This document shows, one piece after another, positions 1-8,502 of a stretch of 20,431 bases of DNA. The DNA is from Candidatus Omnitrophota bacterium (GTDB taxonomy: Bacteria; Omnitrophota; Gorgyraeia; B26-G9), in contig JAGLQQ010000114.1 in the NCBI GenBank assembly GCA_023136735.1, forward strand, positions 1 to 20,431, read 5' to 3'. Numbering within the stretch: position 1 is the stretch's first letter; every line of letters starts with the position of its first letter. Position numbers and translations under genes: made by a program. The notes under the pieces are model-generated. The model was not told the DNA's origin. It was given only the letters and a program-made list of their open reading frames with translations, and ran no database searches.

Positions 1-674
1 GTTACTCACCCTTGACATTAAAAATGTCAATAGCATAGACACTCTTCGTGCCCAAAAGGGTACCCAAAAACACAACGAATATTTGCCTAAATTTGTGAGC
101 GCGCTTAAAAATTCCCCCATAATCTTTATTTGAAGTCCACACTAAATAAGAAAGAGCCATTTTTTCGCCCCCAAAAAAGAATTGTTTTTCTCTTTTCCCC
201 CTTTTAATTTTTTGTTTTCTACCCTAAAGGGCACAAGCGAAACAGAAAGAAAAACCTGTGGTGAGCGGAGTCGAACCATCACAATGTCAACAAAATCAAC
301 GACTTACGACCACTGGAAGTCCCCAGGGACGTCGAGGGGACAAAAATTCGCCGAAAAGTTTCCACATTAAAACCTTTTAACCCAGTACCGAATGCATGCC
401 GTGAATTGAGCTATGCTCTGGTTCTGCGGTTATTCTGGTTCTGGGCATATAATTTATTTCTTTTTTGGCGGCGGCTTGTCCCGTTGGAAATCTTTGATTT
501 CCTTTGGGGCGAAATATTTTTTTAAAAAGCATGCCCTGTACCGAACGTTGTTCTGGTACCGGAGGTGTGTTTTTGTTTCCTTTAGGGTGGGTGAAGGCAA
601 GCGCACAAAGTACGTTGCGGAATACCGATTTATCGAGATGAAGCCGGACGACTACGATTGCCGAGGGCGGGAAA
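1..674. other. Non-coding left flank
   Basis: I see no convincing gene in this stretch. Its composition is visibly less AT-rich than the defence genes next to it, and it contains homopolymer runs, short hairpins and degenerate repeats (for example two copies of ctggttctg at about 418-450, and related gtaccgaa words near 385 and 540). Short open frames exist on both strands. None has a clear ribosome binding site or a recognisable family, and the one that ends at 682 runs into the 3' end of the FRG gene. It may be old mobile or repeat DNA that marks the far edge of the defence module. Confidence 0.5.
12..30. repeat. Short perfect hairpin
   Basis: The arms ttgacatt and aatgtcaa (8 bp, 3-nt spacer) form a perfect inverted repeat at the left edge. 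There is no adjacent U-tract on either strand, so it is not a typical terminator. Its role is unknown. Confidence 0.4.
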
Positions 675-1553
675 TTACTTAAATAAATCGTTAAGATCGG
701 CGAATTCTGATTTTATTCCTCTGGGTAATAAATTTTTCCTTTTCCAATTCATATCCTTAACAATCAATCTTTCACAGTCAACTAGTACTGTTTTAGACTC
801 AACTATTATCTGCAAAACATCGTTATCTCGAACAATATCATCTATAACTGACAAATCTAAAACCTGAGTTGCACTACTACGTTGTGCACCTGTAATATTA
901 TAAAGGTTAAATATCTGATCATACGTAGGAATTTTTGAATTAATGCCTAACAAGAAGCCACCATTCTGTTCTAGTTGATGATCCGAATCAATTTGATTGC
1001 CAACCAACAATACACCTTCTTCAGCGTCAAAATCCTTTCCAAAATAATGATCCGTACTATTAATACCAATCTTATAAGTTTCTAAATCAGAATACAAGCC
1101 TTCAAGCCCTTTATTACAAATAAATTCTTTTACCTTATTGTTATTAAAACACCAAATAGACGCACATGCATCAGAAGCCCCAAGACCACTATCATGAACT
1201 GCAAAAAAACATGCGACATAAAAATTCATGGTTATATCCAGTAAACGCGTTGCGCAACCATAATGTTGAAGATAACAACACCGCGATAACGAATCAAAAT
1301 TATCTGGAATACGATCAGAAAGCCTACGGCTTAGTGGTTCAAAACGGCTAAGCATTTCCTTTTCTATATCACCCACAGTCAGCCCCCTCGGCCCACAACT
1401 ATAATTATGGTAATACCTTTCAAATGAGGATTCTAAAAGCCATGAAGACCTTGCATGACCACGAAAAAACCATGCCCCAGAAGACTGCCCAAACGCATCA
1501 TAAATTGCGACAAGGTCACGTGCATTATTAATTGAAATTTTTTTAAATACCAT
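675..1553 (-). CDS. FRG domain-containing protein
   Basis: This 292-residue protein has the hallmarks of the FRG domain. The signature WFFRGH is at residues 28-33, followed by a W-x-L-x-x-S-x-F-x-R segment (38-46). The second block LQHYGCATRLLDIT with NFYVACFFAVHD spans 95-121. The C-terminal leucine-rich, GI-containing tail (about 255-292) also fits full-length FRG proteins. The biochemical activity of FRG domains is not established to my knowledge, but they are often found in bacterial accessory and defence regions. The start codon lies 2 bases after the stop of the STAND gene, so the two are almost certainly co-transcribed and translationally coupled; AGG sits 5 bases before the ATG. I see no signal peptide or membrane segment, so it is probably cytosolic. 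By inference it is a partner, second effector or modulator of the STAND protein. The domain call is firm, the role is not. Confidence 0.9.
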   Translation of the reverse strand: MVFKKISINNARDLVAIYDAFGQSSGAWFFRGHARSSWLLESSFERYYHNYSCGPRGLTVGDIEKEMLSRFEPLSRRLSDRIPDNFDSLSRCCYLQHYGCATRLLDITMNFYVACFFAVHDSGLGASDACASIWCFNNNKVKEFICNKGLEGLYSDLETYKIGINSTDHYFGKDFDAEEGVLLVGNQIDSDHQLEQNGGFLLGINSKIPTYDQIFNLYNITGAQRSSATQVLDLSVIDDIVRDNDVLQIIVESKTVLVDCERLIVKDMNWKRKNLLPRGIKSEFADLNDLFK

Positions 1554-1555
1554 AT

Positions 1556-4500
1556 TTACCTATCCAAGTGATACACACGATCTCTTTCCATAGAATCATT
1601 AATGGTAGATTCAACGTATTGAATACATTTTTTAACAATTGATGTTACAAACACATCACCCACACTATCTCCTAATTTACTATATAAACCCTGAATTGCA
1701 ACCAATGCCGGTGGTCTTTCACCAGGAGAAGAGCTATAACCACCACTAGGAGTCGTTTTGGTATAAAGAACACTAGATAATTCATTTTCTCGTAATTCCC
1801 CAAGTTTAACTTTTTCAGCTAAAATAGAGATATATTTAACCCAAACATTCAAAGTGGTCTCTGTCAAATCAAAGTTGTAGAGCGTCTTACAAAGCATATT
1901 TGAATCTAATGCAATATCATCCAAAAGTGCAACGATGAATAAATTACCGTTGGAATCAATCATATTTACCAGCTCACTAAAAGGATTGGGCCATATATGA
2001 AAATCTAGCTTCACCATATTATTAAAAACGAAAGAATAATTATCGTTATTAAAAATTTTTTTTATGCTCGACAAAAATCGATACGGAACCTTCTCATCAC
2101 TGCTTAAATCATCTTGCTTTCTACTCCTCAACAATCCCCATAATAACTCTTTAGATAACTTCAAATATTTAAATATCTCTATAACATTATCGCCCCAAAC
2201 TGGAGTTTTTAACAATTTTTCAACCACTAAATCATTAACTTCCTTATCTATAAGACAAGACGTATTATCCTTAAAAATAATTAGCATGTGGGCAACATTA
2301 TCCTCGGCTTGGCTATCCTCTAAATTATACAACCGCAATAAATAGTCTTTTAAAAACTTATGCTTAATTGAAAATTCTTCGGCTTTAACCTGAAAGATAG
2401 CACTAGATATTAAAGTATGAGATGACTTCGCAGATAAGATATCATAAATTTTTTTCTTTTCCTCAACATCATCTTTTAAGAACATAAAAAATAAATGCAT
2501 CTCATCCATGTCAGGTTCAGGTAAACAAGTATGAAAATAATCGATATACTTCGCTTTCACATCATCATGTTTTACTGCAAGCTTAGAGAAAGATATTTTT
2601 CTAATAGCAACAGGAAGAGTATCCCATAAAGTTTGATCACAAAAAATATCATAAAAATCACTTATTGCAACAGACACCCATAAATACCAGACATTATCCA
2701 TTGGAATATCTACAAGCTTACTTAATCGGCTAAACAATGAAACTTTTGCCTCAGCTGTTGCGAATTTTGATTCTAACTGTTCAACTATTGCCTTGTACTT
2801 AGCCTCATCCCAGCGATATCTATTAGCTTCAACTGTTTCCAAAAGCCAAGACCACCTGTCAACTTCAGCAGGACATAACTGATAATAATCTTTAAAAGGT
2901 TTTAAAATACATAAAAACCCACGAGCCAAATATTTATAAAGCACATATTCAAGATCAACAGGTATTTTATTTAACAAAAATGTAACTATCTTTTCTTCAA
3001 AACTATATTTATTACACCACCACCTAATCAACATCCGTTCTATTCTAGTTAAAACACTGAAATTAGAAGATATAAAACAATGGCTCAAAAAAACGTCAAT
3101 AAAAAACTCTTTCTCCTGATCTATCCGTTCATAGCGCCCAGAATCTAAATTGGCACCACCTAAATTGACTCGACCAAAATCCGATATTACGTCTAATGCA
3201 GCATTTATAAAGTCATTCTTACCTGACAGCAACCACTTATCTTTTATATACTCAAGACATTTGTTTCTCAATGCAAGCCCTTCGTCAGAGATATTAAAGG
3301 GTATCGCACCAATCGTAAAGGAATGATCATGACTCCTAGTATGTTCATACCCACCCATAAGCAATTCAGTAAAAACAGCCTTAAATAAAATAAGATTATC
3401 TTTGTTATCTTCCAATTGCAAAAGTATATCCATGCGAGAACTTATCGCCTTAATATTGTAATATGCCGGAGAAACAAAATGCCTAAGCAAACTAACAGCT
3501 TTTTGATTATCATAGAATCCATCTAATCGAAGAGAATTCATTTTTATTAAGAATTCAATAAGTGCCTTGTCATTTTCTGAACGTCGCATCAATATTTTTA
3601 TTATCGGTGCAAATTTGTCAGAGTTCCATGCAGAACGATCAAGCTTGCCTGCTTCTACGAAATTAAGTCCATTACGGACCACTTTAATACCCACATCAGG
3701 AAAGATATGTGCTAAATACTCAACTTTAACGAGAATTCCAGATAAGCCACTAATATTATGCAAATTAAATGACCCCGCAATGTCAGAGGCCAACCTACTC
3801 AAGCAATCACTAATTTCAGACCGCGCCTTACTCTCATATGCAATTGAATAATATAGATTTTTTACTACATTATCAGGACTATTATCAAACCATTTTGCAA
3901 TCAACTCTTTAAGCTTATCATCATCCACCAATTCAAAACCACTAACAATAAATAAATCCCCCTTCATGTCAGGGGAAAACCTGTATGAACGACCAATATA
4001 ACGCAAAAAACCATCCTTAACCAATGATTCAACTATCCCACGAGATTCTTCTTCATTCTTATTAAAATAAAACATAAAAACTCTAAATAACTCACTAATA
4101 TTTGAAGATGGGAGCAATAATGAAAGTTCAAACAACACAGCATCATAATCGAATACCGGAGAAGAACCAACTACACCCTCAACAACACTTATAAATAAAT
4201 TTTTTTCTTTTGTTGTAATAAAGTGGTTTATATTATCAGTACTAAGACGCGTAACCTTATTGATGGCATCAGCTACTAACCTCAAATAAAAAGGCTTATT
4301 AAACTTAGTAACAATCGAAATTTGATCCTCAATATCACTCTTACCCGTAAACGAATGCAAAACTTCCAATAAATCACCCTGACTCCATTCAGGAATCTCT
4401 ATCAAGATAGGTTTAGTAATACCAAGCTTACACAACAAATCGTTAAAAAGTGAAGAATTAACCACTCGAGATGAAAATAAGAGTTTGACACTTTTTGAAT

Positions 4501-5341
4501 AATATACCTGCTTTAATAGCGCCTTTAAATTTGTTTGATCCCATTTATCCATGTCATCAACAATCAATAAATAGTCTTTGCTGTGATTAAGCTCTTTTTC
4601 AAAAATCTCAGATATATTTTTCTCTAAATCTTTAAGGAAATAGAACTCACGGTTATAATTCTTGATATTATTAAAGATTAAATTTCGGAGAAAATGCGAT
4701 TTGCCAACACCACCAGGAGCAAAAATACCCATAAATTTAAAATCTATATCATCTGACACAATAAAGTCAGAAAAAGTGTTTCTTAACATCTCGTATCTAT
4801 CGGCACAAATAAGCTCGCTGACATCCCCCAAACATGATTCATATCTTGAAAAATATTCCGCTGGCGTCTCTATGGATAAGTTTTGAACTTCATCAAACCA
4901 AAATTTCCGTAAGTAAGGATAACTTGATATAATTCCCTCTAACTTAGGTCTATCAAAAACAATTAAATTAACACCATTTTTAGATGCAAAATTCTCCAAA
5001 GCAACCTGATAATCGCAACCGATGGACACATTAACACAATAAAACAACCAATCAGCACTATGCTTCTTGAAATTATTAAATTCTTTCTCTAAAAGTTCTT
5101 CTTTTAAACTATCAAAAGCTTGCTTGGGTTGAGCATCTAAATTCTTACGCTTTGATTGAACTAAAAATTTTCCCGCTTTATCAAGATAACAGCCCTCCTT
5201 GAGCACAGCATCCTGACCACCATCAGCCCCTTTCATGGGATCAGACGGTTTAAAGTCAGTAGAATGCATTTCAAGTTCAAACATTGCATTAACTAAACTT
5301 TGAAATTTTTGCCAAGAATCAATTTTTGACCATTCTAACAT
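1556..5341 (-). CDS. Mrr-like nuclease-STAND NTPase (Avs-like defence protein)
   Basis: This 1261-residue protein has three visible parts. Residues 1-150 resemble an Mrr/PD-(D/E)XK restriction nuclease: an acidic residue at E22, GADGGQD at 38-44 with D44, and the QxK core VQSKRK at 61-66. Residues about 180-480 are a STAND/NACHT-type ATPase, with Walker A APGGVGKS (208-215), a Walker B strand LLIVDD (258-263) and a sensor-like LLFSSR (287-292). The remaining roughly 780 residues are leucine-rich and helical in character without an obvious family, as expected for a ligand-sensing repeat region. Nuclease-STAND-sensor is the layout of antiviral STAND proteins; Avs4 has an Mrr-type nuclease. All active-site residues seem intact, so it is unlikely to be a relic. 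The start is supported by AGAGG 7 bases upstream of the ATG. The gene is more AT-rich than the metabolic genes, consistent with horizontal transfer. DNA cleavage on sensing a phage protein is inferred. Confidence 0.85.
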   Translation of the reverse strand: MLEWSKIDSWQKFQSLVNAMFELEMHSTDFKPSDPMKGADGGQDAVLKEGCYLDKAGKFLVQSKRKNLDAQPKQAFDSLKEELLEKEFNNFKKHSADWLFYCVNVSIGCDYQVALENFASKNGVNLIVFDRPKLEGIISSYPYLRKFWFDEVQNLSIETPAEYFSRYESCLGDVSELICADRYEMLRNTFSDFIVSDDIDFKFMGIFAPGGVGKSHFLRNLIFNNIKNYNREFYFLKDLEKNISEIFEKELNHSKDYLLIVDDMDKWDQTNLKALLKQVYYSKSVKLLFSSRVVNSSLFNDLLCKLGITKPILIEIPEWSQGDLLEVLHSFTGKSDIEDQISIVTKFNKPFYLRLVADAINKVTRLSTDNINHFITTKEKNLFISVVEGVVGSSPVFDYDAVLFELSLLLPSSNISELFRVFMFYFNKNEEESRGIVESLVKDGFLRYIGRSYRFSPDMKGDLFIVSGFELVDDDKLKELIAKWFDNSPDNVVKNLYYSIAYESKARSEISDCLSRLASDIAGSFNLHNISGLSGILVKVEYLAHIFPDVGIKVVRNGLNFVEAGKLDRSAWNSDKFAPIIKILMRRSENDKALIEFLIKMNSLRLDGFYDNQKAVSLLRHFVSPAYYNIKAISSRMDILLQLEDNKDNLILFKAVFTELLMGGYEHTRSHDHSFTIGAIPFNISDEGLALRNKCLEYIKDKWLLSGKNDFINAALDVISDFGRVNLGGANLDSGRYERIDQEKEFFIDVFLSHCFISSNFSVLTRIERMLIRWWCNKYSFEEKIVTFLLNKIPVDLEYVLYKYLARGFLCILKPFKDYYQLCPAEVDRWSWLLETVEANRYRWDEAKYKAIVEQLESKFATAEAKVSLFSRLSKLVDIPMDNVWYLWVSVAISDFYDIFCDQTLWDTLPVAIRKISFSKLAVKHDDVKAKYIDYFHTCLPEPDMDEMHLFFMFLKDDVEEKKKIYDILSAKSSHTLISSAIFQVKAEEFSIKHKFLKDYLLRLYNLEDSQAEDNVAHMLIIFKDNTSCLIDKEVNDLVVEKLLKTPVWGDNVIEIFKYLKLSKELLWGLLRSRKQDDLSSDEKVPYRFLSSIKKIFNNDNYSFVFNNMVKLDFHIWPNPFSELVNMIDSNGNLFIVALLDDIALDSNMLCKTLYNFDLTETTLNVWVKYISILAEKVKLGELRENELSSVLYTKTTPSGGYSSSPGERPPALVAIQGLYSKLGDSVGDVFVTSIVKKCIQYVESTINDSMERDRVYHLDR

Positions 5342-5451
5342 TTTTTGCCTCTCACACCCAAAATTCTAGCAATTCGATGTTTGATTTTTTGTTCACATGC
5401 ATTAATTAGATTCTTATTTATTTTCATATTAATAAATTATTTCCCTTTTTC

Positions 5452-5470
5452 CTAAATAAGTTCTATTTAG
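5452..5470. promoter_or_regulatory. 19-bp palindrome upstream of the defence operon
   Basis: The perfect arms ctaaata and tatttag (7 bp) are separated by 5 bases, about 110 bp before the STAND start codon. On the minus strand a TTGACT hexamer (-35-like) abuts and overlaps the palindrome, the usual position for a repressor site. No good -10 lies at the right distance, so the promoter itself is uncertain. AT-rich DNA yields such palindromes by chance, so this is only a candidate operator. Confidence 0.3.
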
Positions 5471-5542
5471 TCAAATTTTATAGATTGATAAATTTTCTAT
5501 TTGGGAAATCAGTAGTTATCGAATCAATATATTCCAACATTT

Positions 5543-5676
5543 TCATTTTAGATCAAAAACTATTTTTTTCCCATGTGCAGGGATAACCCACCAAGCAATT
5601 TTAGTTCTAGTCTTTTTATCAACATAAGGACCTTATATTCTATGGGCATCTGTTTCTTGAATTTTTTTTTCTGCAT
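5543..5676 (-). pseudogene. Small ORF with strong RBS, probably frameshifted
   Basis: An ATG at 5676 is preceded by an excellent Shine-Dalgarno sequence, AAGGAGG with a 5-base spacer. Read straight, the frame gives 38 residues ending at 5560. A more protein-like reading appears in another frame: near 5625 it enters a segment containing KIAWWVIPAHGKKIVFDLK that stops at 5543. A single-base change near the GG at about 5625, or in the nine-A run just after the start, would be needed to join the frames; the second option also leaves a TAA to be removed. I do not recognise the family. Either it is a decayed small gene, a sequencing or assembly error, or a genuine 38-residue peptide. The excellent RBS favours recent translation. 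Confidence 0.35.
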
Positions 5677-5698
5677 TTCCCCCTCCTTAGCATATTTT

Positions 5699-5731
5699 AA
5701 AAACAAAAAAACCAGGTAACCTTCACTGGCT
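5699..5731 (-). terminator. Intrinsic terminator-like hairpin after the glutamate synthase operon
   Basis: On the minus strand AGCCAG pairs with CTGGTT (6 bp with one G-U pair, 10-nt loop), followed directly by TTTTTGTTTTT. It lies about 136 bases past the stop of the ATP-grasp gene and just ahead of the small ORF's ribosome binding site. It could end the glutamate synthase operon, or act as an attenuator for transcripts from the promoter at 5770-5798. The stem is short, so efficiency is uncertain. Confidence 0.45.
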
Positions 5732-5769
5732 AATTATAAGCATATCCCTATCTTGAAATAACTATAAAT

Positions 5770-5798
5770 AGTATAGCAATTTTTCCCTTTTTTGACAA
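5770..5798 (-). promoter_or_regulatory. Sigma70-type promoter candidate for the small ORF and defence operon
   Basis: TTGTCA at 5798-5793 and TATACT at 5775-5770 are separated by 17 bases, matching the consensus at 5 of 6 positions in each box with ideal spacing. It sits in the gap after the ATP-grasp gene stop and points toward the small ORF and the STAND-FRG operon. Transcripts would meet the hairpin at 5710-5731 about 30-40 bases after the likely start. Confidence 0.5.
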
Positions 5799-5866
5799 GA
5801 AGAAACCGTAGTTTTACCTACAAATGCTAAGAAAAAGCCCAAAGTATATGTATCAATATTCAGCTT

Positions 5867-8458
5867 TTATTTGAAGAGTTTCTTCTGGCTTGAAAAACAT
5901 ACAAGTTTTTGCGAGACAACATCTGACATCATTTTTAAATCTCTATCGCTGACATCATAGACACCAATAATGTCTTTGTATTTAGCGAATTGAGGGATAA
6001 ATTTAGCAAATAAATTCTTTGACTGAGTAAACCAGGTAGTACGGAAATCAACATCTACTTTCCCCGGAAACAAAGCCGCGTAAAATATATGTGTCTCTAC
6101 TAAATCCTGAAAAAAATGTGTTCCAAAAGACAATTCAGGCATCAGGTTATCCTCTGTTGAAGCAACCTCCACAAGGACCGAAACATTATTTATCTCCGCA
6201 AACTTAACCGGTATTCCTAAAGAAGGTGTTGTTGTCCCCCATCTTCCTGGACCTATAAGCAGAGTAGGCATGGCTTCCTTATCCTTTATTTGTCTATTCA
6301 ATTCTCCAACTAAACGGGCAACTTGATATTTGTCCGATTGAACAAGCTTAATATACTTAACTTGGTCAACATATATGATTCTCTTAATCTGCTGCAAAGA
6401 ATTTCCACCAAGAAAATATCCTTGAGATTTAAAAAGTATGTCATTGTTTTTTATCCTCTGGGGTATCTTGACCCCGTGACTTATTCCCCATGTCTGTAAA
6501 GGTCTACATTGCAGCAAGTTTATTCTAAACGCATCATCTCTCGTAAAATTTACTGTAAATTCTATTTCAACCGGATAATCGTAACTTTTTTGCAGTGTTT
6601 TTAATATACTCTTAAATACACCAGCAAAATTATCATTCTCAAACAGATTATCTAACGTCAATATCCAATGCTCCTTCTCTTCCCTGCCCATTTCACTCAT
6701 TATCCGCATAGCTTCATAATCTTTTACAGCTACACGAGATATCCCTTTATAAAGTTTTTCGTCTATCAGACTTTCCAAAGTTATGATGTGAAATTTATTT
6801 TTTTTGATATCTATAACATCAACCTTGTGTTGTGAAAATCTTTTCAAATCATCCCTCTGCGAGTATGGCCTTTGTAAAGGAGCATCCAACGCAACCATTC
6901 TCGGATAGTCCCCCTCTACACGGTCAACAGCTCTTGTGCCCAATCCAAATACAAGTCTGAGCATCCCCGCGTTTGGATCCATATTTTCATTCCATACATA
7001 TGTATTATAAGACACTCCTACACCGGCAAGATCCGGAAAAAAATAGCGTTTATGATATGCACCCGAAACCCGCTGAACCAAAAGGGCCATCTGTTCATCT
7101 AATTTGTCTAATCCTCTTTGTTTTCTGTATGCCAGGGCATCTTCGCTCATGGCACTTGCATAAATAAGTTTTACTGCCTCGGCAAACTGAAGGTATCGCT
7201 GCTCAGGAGTGCCCTGATTCGCTAAAAATATACTGTCATATTTCCCCGCGAATGCGTTCCCAAAACCATCTTCTAAAAGAGAACTTGAACGGATTATAAT
7301 AGGTGATGCGCCAAAGTATTCTATTATCTGCTGGAACTGTTCCCTTATTGCTTCAGGAAACATTCCGTAAAGTATCTTTTCTTTTAAAATTTTCGCAGTG
7401 GTAAAATATCCTTCTTCTGTTTTTTGCTGCAGAAGCAATTTCCACCATTGATTTTCGACAATATAAGAATAGAAAATATCCGAACCTATATAAAATGAAT
7501 CGTGTGGTTCGGAAACTTTTTTCCAATGCAGCGATTTATTCTTCGATAATATCTTCCTGGCTAAAAGCATCCCCACGGTTTTCCCGCCGATAAAGCCGCT
7601 TCCTATCAATTTGGATTTTATATCAAGCAGATCTTCAAGCGAAAAATTGCGAATCACCAAAGATAGAATTTTCTCATTTTTCGTGATTATGACACCGCTA
7701 AGCTTTTTTATCATATCCAGTATCTTCTTTTTTGATACATGAGTTTTAAGCAACTCCTCAGCTTCAAGAAATAAACGGTCCCAATGATCAAGATTTCGCT
7801 TGGCACTTTCAGCCCCCTTCTCGCGAATATATGAAAGGATTTTCACAGCATTAACACTGTCAGTGATCGGGATACATGCCTCTCCTTCTTTTTGGTGGGG
7901 GAGAAACATCGTTGGCGAATACCTGTTCCATACCTTCAGTGGATGGATATAAAAACTCCCATCACAATGGTAAACATCCAGAAGCAGCTGTGTTGTTTCA
8001 CGAATACGAGCTATAGATTTAAATGAATGATTATTGCGTAATATGGCAAAATACGTTATGGTTTTGAGTTCATACAGATATGGGCATGTGACCATAAAAA
8101 AAGTCCCGATCATTATGTCTGCGGCCCATGAGGAAAGAAGTTCTGACAAGCAATCAAACACATAATAAGCCCCTTCCCCTTCCTGAGTAATTATATTATG
8201 TAACTTTGTCGTAAAAAATTCAAATCCCGCGTTAGGATTAAGGTCGTATCGTTTTATTTTTTTTGATGGCTTAAGAACTTCAACATGTGAAGCAAATCTT
8301 ATATATATAACTTTCCTCTTTTGCTTGAGTGATTCATCAACAAATGGCTTCACAAGCTGGATATAATCTTTTACATCATCTATCTGCCAAACAACATTAT
8401 CTCCTATTTTTAATCCAGTAAGAAGACCATCCAGTCCTTTTATTCCTGTGCTTATCAT
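5867..8458 (-). CDS. KaiC-like/PPDK-type ATP-grasp fusion protein
   Basis: This 863-residue protein has two parts. Residues 1-190 look like a KaiC/RecA-like domain (opening GIKGLDGLL, a VFDCLSELL strand near 100-108), but the Walker A loop expected at about 26-33 is replaced by IDDVKDYI, so it probably does not bind ATP there. Residues 285-690 are the nucleotide-binding N-terminal domain of PEP synthase/pyruvate phosphate dikinase: GGKTVGM (291-297), RSSSLLEDG (390-398), NAFAGKYDS (401-409) and GLGTRAVDRVEGDYPR (505-520). There is no swivelling phosphohistidine domain and no C-terminal PEP/pyruvate barrel, so it is not a complete PEP synthase. The conserved tail (GPGRWG, then GTHFFQDLVE) is typical of a family annotated only as PEP/pyruvate-binding. 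It starts 44 bases after gltD, with AGGA upstream, so it belongs to the glutamate synthase operon. A phosphotransfer or regulatory role in nitrogen metabolism is inference. Confidence 0.8.
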   Translation of the reverse strand: MISTGIKGLDGLLTGLKIGDNVVWQIDDVKDYIQLVKPFVDESLKQKRKVIYIRFASHVEVLKPSKKIKRYDLNPNAGFEFFTTKLHNIITQEGEGAYYVFDCLSELLSSWAADIMIGTFFMVTCPYLYELKTITYFAILRNNHSFKSIARIRETTQLLLDVYHCDGSFYIHPLKVWNRYSPTMFLPHQKEGEACIPITDSVNAVKILSYIREKGAESAKRNLDHWDRLFLEAEELLKTHVSKKKILDMIKKLSGVIITKNEKILSLVIRNFSLEDLLDIKSKLIGSGFIGGKTVGMLLARKILSKNKSLHWKKVSEPHDSFYIGSDIFYSYIVENQWWKLLLQQKTEEGYFTTAKILKEKILYGMFPEAIREQFQQIIEYFGASPIIIRSSSLLEDGFGNAFAGKYDSIFLANQGTPEQRYLQFAEAVKLIYASAMSEDALAYRKQRGLDKLDEQMALLVQRVSGAYHKRYFFPDLAGVGVSYNTYVWNENMDPNAGMLRLVFGLGTRAVDRVEGDYPRMVALDAPLQRPYSQRDDLKRFSQHKVDVIDIKKNKFHIITLESLIDEKLYKGISRVAVKDYEAMRIMSEMGREEKEHWILTLDNLFENDNFAGVFKSILKTLQKSYDYPVEIEFTVNFTRDDAFRINLLQCRPLQTWGISHGVKIPQRIKNNDILFKSQGYFLGGNSLQQIKRIIYVDQVKYIKLVQSDKYQVARLVGELNRQIKDKEAMPTLLIGPGRWGTTTPSLGIPVKFAEINNVSVLVEVASTEDNLMPELSFGTHFFQDLVETHIFYAALFPGKVDVDFRTTWFTQSKNLFAKFIPQFAKYKDIIGVYDVSDRDLKMMSDVVSQKLVCFSSQKKLFK

Positions 8459-8502
8459 ATGCTTTATCCTTTTTTTCTAAACAATAAATTTTTAAAAGCA
8501 AC

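Noticed and set aside
1..133. Edge-open short frames on both strands.
   Set aside because: Both strands are open over the same short span, there is no motif, and a start signal is weak or absent.
262..286. tRNA T-arm-like word (GGTTCGACTCC on the minus strand).
   Set aside because: The T-stem does not pair and no acceptor or anticodon arm can be built around it.
413..682. 89-residue plus-strand ORF whose end looks slightly protein-like (KYVAEYRFIEMKPDDYD).
   Set aside because: No ribosome binding site, low-complexity start, no recognised family, and it overlaps the end of the FRG gene.
5335..5427. 30-residue minus-strand ORF overlapping the STAND start.
   Set aside because: Only a weak, distant purine stretch serves as RBS, and composition explains the open frame. 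It could be a leader peptide but there is no positive support.
5523..5547. ATG overlapping the small ORF's second-frame stop (ATGA), giving a 22-residue frame.
   Set aside because: Too short, with no motif; the overlap is likely chance in AT-rich DNA.
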